Positions 1-5,678 of a stretch of DNA of 7,061 bases are shown here, piece by piece (the stretch's first letter is position 1; each line of letters starts with the position of its first letter). Under the pieces are notes generated by a model. The model did not search any database and was not told the origin of the DNA. It was given only the letters and a program-made list of their open reading frames with translations. Made by a program: the position numbers and the translations under genes. Origin of the DNA: Sulfurimonas sp. (GTDB taxonomy: Bacteria > Campylobacterota > Campylobacteria > Campylobacterales > Sulfurimonadaceae); NCBI GenBank assembly GCA_027083475.1, contig JALWON010000102.1:1-7061 (forward strand), read 5' to 3'.

Positions 1-1
1 A

Positions 2-394
2 AACATTGTGAAAACTCTGCAATATATGCGAAAAATTAGTGAGGTGTATCTTCCATTTATGGAAGGTGAAAGTTTTAAGATGGTACCATTTAGATTACCA
101 CTTGAAAAGAAAAAATTTGGTATTTTAGAAGCTAGAAATTCCAATAGAGTAATTAATAACATAGATATAGCTATCGTGCCAGTCGTTGGTGTAGATGGAA
201 ATTTTCAAAGAGTAGGCTTTGGAAAAGGGATGTATGACCGTTTTTTTGCAAGATTGAAAAAAAGGCCATATATTATTTTTATACAAAATAGATACTGTTA
301 TACAAAAGAGTATCTTTGTGATGATTATGATGTCAAATGTGATATGATTTTAACTTCACATATACAAAAAGTAGTGTCAAAAAAAAGGAAATAA
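2..394 (+). CDS. 5-formyltetrahydrofolate cyclo-ligase, 3' part (5' end outside window)
   Basis: This enzyme (5-FCL, also called MTHFS) uses ATP to convert 5-formyltetrahydrofolate to 5,10-methenyltetrahydrofolate in the cytoplasm, returning the folate to one-carbon metabolism. The family signature is seen at about 190-246: the protein reads GVDGNFQRVGFGKGMYDRFF, matching the conserved Gly-rich phosphate-binding loop followed by YDR near the C-terminus. Upstream, FMEGESFKMVPFRLPL fits the substrate-side region of the family. The frame is open to the left edge with no stop, and family members are usually about 190-210 aa, so roughly one third is missing. The GTG at position 8 is an internal Val codon, not a start. 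The TAA at 392-394 abuts the rny start codon, so the two genes are cotranscribed. The same gene pair is known from Campylobacter. Identification is firm; only the N-terminus is unseen. Confidence 0.9.
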   Translation, partial: NIVKTLQYMRKISEVYLPFMEGESFKMVPFRLPLEKKKFGILEARNSNRVINNIDIAIVPVVGVDGNFQRVGFGKGMYDRFFARLKKRPYIIFIQNRYCYTKEYLCDDYDVKCDMILTSHIQKVVSKKRK

Positions 395-1966
395 ATGATG
401 TTAAATGAACTTTTATCAGGAGGTTCAATCGCTATTGTTAGCGGTGTTGTTGGATTTTTAATTTCTAAAAAAATTACAGCGGCAAATTTTGAAATTTATG
501 TTGAACAAGCAAAAGCAAAAGCAGCCGCAATCGATAATGAAGCACAAAATTTACTCGAACGTGCCCACCTAAAATCACGCGAAATAGAGATGGAAGCAAA
601 AAAACAGTATGAACGTGTGAAAGAACGCGTTAAAGAGGATTTACGACAACGTGAAGATAATTTGGCACATGATGAAGAGCGTTTTAGAAAATATAAAGAG
701 ATTGAAGAAAAGAAAATAGCTTTCGATGCAAATGCTGTGAAATCCAAAGAGATTAATTTAGAAAGAAATGAGAAATCTTTAAATGTTTTAAAAGAGAAGT
801 ATGAGAAAAAACTTGATGAAGTGGTGCATGCGATTGAAAATAGTGCGGGTATGACTAAAGAAGAAGCAAAAACATTACTCCTCAAAAATATAGAAGAGAA
901 GTCACGTGTAGAAGTTTCACATATTGTCCGTCGTTATGAGAATGAGGCAAAAGAAGAGGCTGAGAAAAAAGCAAACTTTATTTTAGCACAGGCAACAAGC
1001 CGTTTTGCAGGGGAATTTGCAAGTGAACGTTTAACAAATCTTGTACATCTTGAAAATGATGAGTTAAAAGGGCGTATTATAGGCAAAGAGGGAAGAAATA
1101 TTAAGTCACTTGAAACTTTGCTTGGTGTGGATATTATTATAGATGATACACCAAATGCAATCCTTGTGAGTAGTTTTAACCTCTATCGCCGTGCTATAGC
1201 AACCAAAACCTTACAGTTACTTATAGAAGATGGCAGAATCCAACCAAGTAGAATTGAAGAAATTTTTCAAAAAGTCTCAGATGAGTTTGAAGCAAGTATT
1301 CTTGCTGAGGGTGAAGAGTTGATTGCCGACATGAACATAGGTGTGATGCATCCTGAACTAATGAAACTCATAGGACGACTGCGTTATCGTGCAAGTTATG
1401 GGCAAAATGCCTTGGCACACACTTTAGAAGTTGCACATTTAGCAGGTGTTATGGCTGCTGAGATGGGAGGCGATCCAATTTTAGCAAAGAGAGCGGGGCT
1501 CTTACATGATATTGGTAAATCCTTAACGCATGACCATGATGGTAACCATGTTGATTTAGGTGCAGAGGTATGTAACCGTTATAATGAAAACAGTGTTGTG
1601 ATAAATGCGATTTATGCACACCATGGGCAACAAGAGATTCAAAGTATTGAGTGCGGGGCGGTGTGTGCTGCGGATGCCCTCTCTGCGGCAAGACCAGGAG
1701 CAAGGAGAGAAGTCCTTGAGAGTTTCTTGAAAAGAGTCACAGAAATTGAGGAGATTGCATCTGCACAGACAGGGGTACGACAAGCGTATGCTATTAATGC
1801 AGGGCGTGAGGTGAGAGTTATTGTCAATGCAACTTTAGTGAATGATGATGAATCAGTACTGCTTGCACGAGAGATCGCAAAAGAGATTGAAGAAAAAGTG
1901 CAATATCCAGGAGATATTAAAGTCAATGTGATTCGAGAGAGTAGGGCCGTAGAATTTGCAAGATAA
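395..1966 (+). CDS. rny: Ribonuclease Y (membrane-anchored endoribonuclease)
   Basis: RNase Y is a single-strand-specific endoribonuclease that starts mRNA decay and some RNA processing from the inner face of the membrane. The 523-aa length is normal for the family. Domains in order: a transmembrane segment at residues about 9-26; a long, highly charged coiled coil at about 30-200; a KH RNA-binding domain with the GxxG loop G230-K-E-G233; and a metal-dependent HD phosphohydrolase domain with H342, the H371-D372 pair and D427 as the metal ligands. All key residues are present, so the enzyme should be active. The start is the first of two consecutive ATGs, with GGA at 387-389 placed 5 nt before it; the second ATG at 398 is also possible and would remove one residue. 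It directly follows the cyclo-ligase stop codon. Campylobacterota lack RNase E and rely on RNases Y and J, which fits the host assignment. Confidence 0.97.
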   Translation: MMLNELLSGGSIAIVSGVVGFLISKKITAANFEIYVEQAKAKAAAIDNEAQNLLERAHLKSREIEMEAKKQYERVKERVKEDLRQREDNLAHDEERFRKYKEIEEKKIAFDANAVKSKEINLERNEKSLNVLKEKYEKKLDEVVHAIENSAGMTKEEAKTLLLKNIEEKSRVEVSHIVRRYENEAKEEAEKKANFILAQATSRFAGEFASERLTNLVHLENDELKGRIIGKEGRNIKSLETLLGVDIIIDDTPNAILVSSFNLYRRAIATKTLQLLIEDGRIQPSRIEEIFQKVSDEFEASILAEGEELIADMNIGVMHPELMKLIGRLRYRASYGQNALAHTLEVAHLAGVMAAEMGGDPILAKRAGLLHDIGKSLTHDHDGNHVDLGAEVCNRYNENSVVINAIYAHHGQQEIQSIECGAVCAADALSAARPGARREVLESFLKRVTEIEEIASAQTGVRQAYAINAGREVRVIVNATLVNDDESVLLAREIAKEIEEKVQYPGDIKVNVIRESRAVEFAR

Positions 1967-1983
1967 AGGCCTTTTTAGCACAA

Positions 1984-2042
1984 TTTAATAGAGCTTTAAT
2001 AGAGTTTTTTGTAGAATTGCGCAATTTATATACAAAGGGAGC
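1984..2042 (+). promoter_or_regulatory. Probable atpB promoter and ribosome binding site
   Basis: This lies in the 82-bp gap between rny and atpB. A 10-bp sequence, TTTAATAGAG, occurs twice (1984-1993 and 1995-2004) at an 11-bp period. It is followed by a T-run and a -10-like TAGAAT at 2012-2017. Campylobacterota promoters typically have a -10 box and, in place of a clear -35, a phased AT-rich pattern upstream, which this resembles. A perfect 12-bp palindrome, AATTGCGCAATT (2015-2026), overlaps the -10 and the expected transcription start. AAGGGAG at 2035-2041 is a good Shine-Dalgarno sequence 7 nt before the atpB ATG. The promoter assignment is inferred from pattern only. Confidence 0.55.
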
Positions 2043-2048
2043 ACACCA

Positions 2049-2723
2049 ATGGGTGAAATGTTTACTTTTTTTGGATTGATTTCTGAAAATCATGATTTTT
2101 TATTTGTAACACACATGGTGCTATCAGCGCTTATCGCATTAGTTTTAGTTAAAGTTGCTATGTCAAATTTACAAGTAGTTCCAACAGGAACACAGAACCT
2201 TATGGAGGCATACATTAGTGGTGTTTTATCTATGGGTGCAGATGTTATGGGAAGAGAAAATGCTCGTAAATATGTTGCTTTAGTGGCAACAATTGGGTTG
2301 TTTGTAGGGATTGCAAACATTATCGGTATTATTCCTGGTTTTGAAGCACCCTCTGCAAACTTAAATATGACGTTAACTTTAGCTTTGAGTGTTTTTGTTT
2401 ATTATAACTATGTTGGTATCAAAAAGCAGGGCGTTATTGCTTACTTTAAACACTTTAGTGGTCCAGTATGGTGGTTGGCATGGTTAATGTTCCCTGTAGA
2501 AATTGTCTCTCACTTTTCACGTATTGTCTCTTTAAGCTTCCGTCTTTTTGGAAATATTAAGGGTGATGATATGTTCCTTGCTGTAATGTTGATGCTTGTA
2601 CCTTGGATTATTCCTTTGGTCCCATTTGCACTTTTAACATTTGGAGCATTTTTACAAGCATTTATTTTCATGATGCTTACTTATGTTTACCTTGGTGGTG
2701 CAGTAGCTGTTGAAGAGCACTAG
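2049..2723 (+). CDS. atpB: F-type ATP synthase F0 subunit a
   Basis: Subunit a forms the two proton half-channels of the F0 motor in the inner membrane and faces the rotating c-ring. The 224-aa product is mostly hydrophobic with five or more membrane segments. The family hallmark FRLFGN is present, with the essential arginine at R165 and N169. The LQAFIF motif near the end carries Q203, matching E. coli Q252. At the position of E. coli E219 there is an acidic residue, D174. The segment IIPGFEAPSANLNMTL is also typical of the family. The length is on the short side, as usual for Campylobacterota and lacking the N-terminal extension of E. coli. No other atp gene is adjacent; in this phylum atpB is commonly separate from the main atp cluster. 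A strong ribosome binding site and its own probable promoter precede it, and a hairpin terminator follows 24 nt after the stop. Confidence 0.97.
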   Translation: MGEMFTFFGLISENHDFLFVTHMVLSALIALVLVKVAMSNLQVVPTGTQNLMEAYISGVLSMGADVMGRENARKYVALVATIGLFVGIANIIGIIPGFEAPSANLNMTLTLALSVFVYYNYVGIKKQGVIAYFKHFSGPVWWLAWLMFPVEIVSHFSRIVSLSFRLFGNIKGDDMFLAVMLMLVPWIIPLVPFALLTFGAFLQAFIFMMLTYVYLGGAVAVEEH

Positions 2724-2746
2724 GCACTTCTCTCTCAAAAATGGAA

Positions 2747-2777
2747 AAAGGTAGTATTTCTTAAGAATACTACCTTT
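2747..2777. terminator. Bidirectional intrinsic terminator between convergent genes
   Basis: A perfect 12-bp inverted repeat (AAAGGTAGTATT at 2747-2758, AATACTACCTTT at 2766-2777) has a 7-nt loop, TCTTAAG. It sits between atpB on the + strand and the oppositely oriented cluster. For the - strand the stem runs straight into a U-rich tail (CTTTTTCCATTTTT), a good terminator shape. For the + strand a few bases intervene before the T-rich tract from 2786. The stem is AT-rich apart from the GG/CC near its base. Confidence 0.8.
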
Positions 2778-2785
2778 AGAATCTT

Positions 2786-2816
2786 CTCTTTTTTTACTCT
2801 CTTTTTTACTTTTTTA
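2786..2816. repeat. T-rich tract with three CT6-7A units
   Basis: On the + strand this short non-coding stretch has three copies of C followed by six or seven T and an A, starting at 2788, 2801 and 2809. It is a nearly pure pyrimidine run. It lies between the terminator hairpin and the stop codon of the 53-aa gene. It may serve as the U-rich tail for + strand termination. Nothing else is seen in the gap between atpB and the 53-aa gene. Confidence 0.4.
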
Positions 2817-2825
2817 TAAACTTCG

Positions 2826-2987
2826 CTATTCTTTCTTTTTTTGCTCTGTATTTGTCTCTTGATTGAGTGGATGAAAATGGCAGAGAGGAAGATGCTCTTC
2901 TTGTATGCTACACCGCTCTTTAATCCACATCGTAAAGATGCCTAAGAGGTAGGAGAGTGCTATAATGAGAATGATTTCATAGTTCAT
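2826..2987 (-). CDS. Small single-pass membrane protein, 53 aa, function unknown
   Basis: The frame starts at an ATG that overlaps the TGA of the Calx-beta/OmpA gene (ATGA) and ends at TAG 2826-2828. The product begins MNYEIILIIALSYLLGIF, one clear membrane segment at residues about 4-22. It is followed by WIKER, a Cys/His-rich stretch (C26, H32, C36, H37, H39) and a lysine-rich end, KKKE. By the positive-inside rule the N-terminus should be periplasmic and the Cys/His tail cytoplasmic. An AGGAA ribosome binding site lies 6 nt before the ATG, and the same signal precedes the 147-aa gene. The overlap, the ribosome binding site and a sensible membrane profile make this a real gene despite its size. 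It is the last gene before the terminator, so it belongs to the upstream cluster. I do not recognise the family; metal binding by the Cys/His cluster is only a possibility. Confidence 0.75.
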   Translation of the reverse strand: MNYEIILIIALSYLLGIFTMWIKERCSIQEEHLPLCHFHPLNQETNTEQKKKE

Positions 2988-5245
2988 TGAATGTTCCTAT
3001 ATTTGACTTTAAACTCAACTCTTTTGTTGATTTCTTGTGCTCGTGGATTACTATCTGGAACCATAGGTCTTGATTGACCATAGCCTACAGAAGATATTCT
3101 CTTTTTATCAACACCTTGTGCAATAAGATAGTCTGCGACACTTTTCGCTCTGCGTTTAGAGAGTTTACGGTTTCTGTATCTATTACCTGAACTATTGGTG
3201 TGTCCCTCTACAATTAAATCAACACTTGGAAATTGGATGAGGAGTGCCGCAATATCATTGAGGATAGGAAAGGATGCTGGATCTACATCTGCTTTTGCAT
3301 AAGCAAAAATGATTTTTTTACTTGCTACAATGCGTTTAAATGCATTTTCTATATCTACTTTATCGGTTATTGCAGTGAGTACATTATTATGCTGGGTATC
3401 CACAGCTATTTTTTCAAGGCCACCACCTTGAATGTTCTTTATTTTGATTTGAAAATCTCGAAGTGTTTGTGCAACTGTATTGTCGATAGTATGAAGAGCA
3501 AAAGAGTATTTTTGAACCCCTTTTGGAATGATAATTGTCGTGACTGGTTGAAAGTCAACAGATGCTTTGGCTGTGTTATCTATGAAATGAAGTGCTACTT
3601 TTAAATCCGCTTCAAGTTTTTGAGAAATATGGATTGTGTAGTTTCCATCAGTTGCTTCTGCTATTTTAGCAGGACCCCACAACGAGACAGAGGCACTTTG
3701 TTTGTTGGACGGTTGTGCCTCATCTACAATACTCATTGTAAGTGGTGTGATTGGGTTGATTTTTTCAAGTCCTCCATTGCTGGTAGCTTTGAGAGAGATT
3801 GTAAAGCTTTCTTTGCCTTCTAGGATATTGTCGTTGATAGGTTTGAGCATAAATGTTGTTGATTTATGTCCACTAGGTATTATTGCCTCTGTAGCACCTT
3901 GAAAATCAACACCATTTTTGGCTACACCATCATAAGTAATTATAAATGGAGTCTCTTTGAGGAGTGTCTGGGAACTTGCAATGGTAATGTTGAGTACTTG
4001 AGCATCTTCACTTATACTGTTCTGTTGCGAGGAGAGTGTTATAGTAGCAGCATTCTCTTCTTTCCCGTGAGGGTTGTCTATGATTTGTGTTGTATTGTCT
4101 TTCATATTTATAATGATGTGTTCATAAACATCACTTTGAATATCTTGTGAAACAAGTGTGAGCGATTGTTTTTTCTCTAAAATATTATCATCGGGTACAA
4201 TGAGACTAAGAGTTGCTTCTTTTTTGCCTTTTTGAAGTGTAGTAAAAAGAGTATCTTTTTCAATATTATGATCGCTTGCAAGAAGAGAAAAAGGGAGTTT
4301 AACATCTTGAATGACTGCTTCATCTGCGATGATTTTATAAGTAATTTTACTTGTTTCCATGGCTTGTTTTGGTGAGTGTAAGCGCAGGTGAAGTGCTTGA
4401 GATGGTGGTGTCTCATCTTGCAAGCTTATTGTAAAATGACTTTTATTGTAGCGAATGTCCTCGAATCCAATATCATCAAGACCAGAGATAAAGACATCTA
4501 TCGTTTCATTATACTCTTTATATATATCATCAATAGTTTTGATGGTAAATTTTGCCTCATGTGCACCTTTATGAATGCGAAGCTGTTTTGGTGCAGTATA
4601 GTCTATGCCATATTGAGCACTCCCTTTATAGCTTAGATTGAGATTAATATCTTCTATTGCAGGTTGAGAAAGTGTTAGGGTATATTGTGTAGTTTGATTA
4701 TTTTCATCAATTGTATCAGCACCGGTAATGCTAATATTGTTTGTTTGATTGTCTGCATATTTTGGAGGTTTTTCATCTAAAATTTTTGTAAATATAACAT
4801 TGCTTGCATTCGAGACGTTGTACTCTTTTAAAAATGTTTCTCCATTAATTGTTAAAATTCTTACAGCAAATGCATCATTCAACTCTGCAAAAGGATCATC
4901 AACAACAGTAATATTAAAATCTACAGAAGTCTTGCCCTTTTCAATGGTGACATATTGCGGAGCAATATAGTCTTTGTCTTTTTGTGCCGTTCCACTATAT
5001 TTTAAAGTAACATTTAAATCTTGATTGAGATTTTGAGTGACTCGAAGTGTATAGGTATTGTTTGCATTGCCCTCTTGGATAATGTTTGGACCATCTATTG
5101 TGACAAAGTCATTAGGAACCATAACCATCGGATTTGAAGGCTTTGGAGCTAGCAAGTAGAGAAGGATTAAAGCCTGTACAATAAAGAGGTACCAAAAAAG
5201 TTGGCATAAAAATGATTTGAGGATACGCAGAGATTTATTTTTCAT
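2984..5245 (-). CDS. Inner-membrane-anchored protein with five Calx-beta-like repeats and OmpA-like peptidoglycan-binding domain
   Basis: Residues count from the ATG at 5245 (753 aa). A basic N-tail precedes one membrane segment at about 11-33. There is no signal peptidase site (Pro follows LLA), so an uncleaved anchor with a periplasmic body is expected. Five immunoglobulin-like Calx-beta repeats follow at about 46-158, 170-278, 284-384, 398-509 and 517-628. The signatures are GxAxxxxDY/DF (DKDY, GIDY, GVDF, SVDF) and an acidic DDxxxE-like box (VDDPFAE, PDDNILE, NDNILE). Repeats 3 and 5 have lost some of these residues. Residues 629-747 form an OmpA/MotB-type domain with GHTN at 681-684, LSKRRAKSV with R699, and NKRVEF. 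Calx-beta domains often bind calcium, and OmpA domains bind peptidoglycan. The 5' end overlaps the 147-aa gene by 11 nt. An in-frame TTG at 5251 is a less likely start. No good ribosome binding site is seen, so coupling is likely. It is probably a tether or scaffold between inner membrane and cell wall. Confidence 0.9.
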   Translation of the reverse strand: MKNKSLRILKSFLCQLFWYLFIVQALILLYLLAPKPSNPMVMVPNDFVTIDGPNIIQEGNANNTYTLRVTQNLNQDLNVTLKYSGTAQKDKDYIAPQYVTIEKGKTSVDFNITVVDDPFAELNDAFAVRILTINGETFLKEYNVSNASNVIFTKILDEKPPKYADNQTNNISITGADTIDENNQTTQYTLTLSQPAIEDINLNLSYKGSAQYGIDYTAPKQLRIHKGAHEAKFTIKTIDDIYKEYNETIDVFISGLDDIGFEDIRYNKSHFTISLQDETPPSQALHLRLHSPKQAMETSKITYKIIADEAVIQDVKLPFSLLASDHNIEKDTLFTTLQKGKKEATLSLIVPDDNILEKKQSLTLVSQDIQSDVYEHIIINMKDNTTQIIDNPHGKEENAATITLSSQQNSISEDAQVLNITIASSQTLLKETPFIITYDGVAKNGVDFQGATEAIIPSGHKSTTFMLKPINDNILEGKESFTISLKATSNGGLEKINPITPLTMSIVDEAQPSNKQSASVSLWGPAKIAEATDGNYTIHISQKLEADLKVALHFIDNTAKASVDFQPVTTIIIPKGVQKYSFALHTIDNTVAQTLRDFQIKIKNIQGGGLEKIAVDTQHNNVLTAITDKVDIENAFKRIVASKKIIFAYAKADVDPASFPILNDIAALLIQFPSVDLIVEGHTNSSGNRYRNRKLSKRRAKSVADYLIAQGVDKKRISSVGYGQSRPMVPDSNPRAQEINKRVEFKVKYRNIQ
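2994..2998 (-). promoter_or_regulatory. Ribosome binding site of the 53-aa gene
   Basis: AGGAA on the - strand, 6 nt before the ATG at 2987, lies inside the last codons of the Calx-beta/OmpA gene. It supports the small gene and its start. The surrounding sequence TAGGAACATTCAATG closely resembles the start region of the 147-aa gene in the same cluster. Confidence 0.65.
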
Positions 5246-5678
5246 ATTCAAGTGTTATATAAGGAGGTATGGCAATGGTGACATGTATCATTTTGAGTTT
5301 CATTTTTTTGATTGCCATTTCTTTGTTCAGAGCAAATGATTTCATGAGAGAACTCAGTACGAGTGTCCCAATTTTATTGCCCTCAAGTGATTCTAAGATT
5401 TTCTCTTGTTTCTTTCTATCAACAACTTTAACAAGTTCAAAAATTGTACTTACTTCAGGAGGAACTGAAAGTTCTGCTTCCACTCCAGAAATACTGTATC
5501 CTGCCTGTTCTATGAGTGGTAAGGCTTCATCTAAATCATTCATAATACTTGTCGTCATTTTCCCAATACTATCGGTTCTAAAAGTAGCAACTGTTTCATT
5601 GTTAGAAGTAAGAAACATATAAATACCGCTAGAAGATAAGAGGAGTAAAATAAAACCATACAGTATGAGTTTAAGCAT
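5235..5678 (-). CDS. Single-pass membrane protein with internal duplication, 147 aa, function unknown
   Basis: I do not recognise a named family. One membrane segment at residues about 4-23 follows a very short N-terminus (MLK), so the remaining 120 residues are expected in the periplasm. That part contains two similar beta-strand units around a Pro-Pro turn: VEAELSVPPEVSTIF at 66-80 and IHVTIAIPPYITLEY at 131-145. Each is preceded by a helical stretch (about 38-58 and 90-127), which suggests a duplicated helix-plus-hairpin fold. The ATG is preceded by AGGAA at a 6-nt spacing, inside the end of the 430-aa gene, which it overlaps by 8 nt. Its 3' end overlaps the Calx-beta/OmpA gene. The shared membrane location and tight coupling suggest it partners that protein. 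The gene call is solid; its role is unknown. Confidence 0.85.
   Translation of the reverse strand: MLKLILYGFILLLLSSSGIYMFLTSNNETVATFRTDSIGKMTTSIMNDLDEALPLIEQAGYSISGVEAELSVPPEVSTIFELVKVVDRKKQEKILESLEGNKIGTLVLSSLMKSFALNKEMAIKKMKLKMIHVTIAIPPYITLEYEK

Noticed and set aside
8..10. GTG as start of the first gene
   Set aside because: The frame is open upstream to the window edge and the protein would lack the N-terminal third of 5-formyltetrahydrofolate cyclo-ligase.
496..885. 129-aa open frame on the - strand, inside rny
   Set aside because: It is antisense to the rny coiled coil; its Ser/Phe-rich low-complexity product is what the complement of Lys/Glu codons gives. No ribosome binding site or family match.
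1943..1973. Possible terminator after rny (AGGGCC with GGCCTT, then T)
   Set aside because: The stem is only 6 bp including a G-U pair, with a 19-nt loop and a very short T run. Too weak to call; the AAAGGCCTTT palindrome at 1965-1974 has no loop.
3233..4970. Several + strand open frames opposite the Calx-beta/OmpA gene
   Set aside because: The - strand frame has clear domain content throughout, while the + strand products are Cys/Tyr/Phe-rich with no motif. They are shadows.
5269..5622. 117-aa + strand frame starting MAMVTCIILSFIFLIAISLF, opposite the 147-aa gene
   Set aside because: It looks like a membrane protein, but the hydrophobic start arises from the complement of the other gene. 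The - strand gene has the ribosome binding site and operon overlaps.
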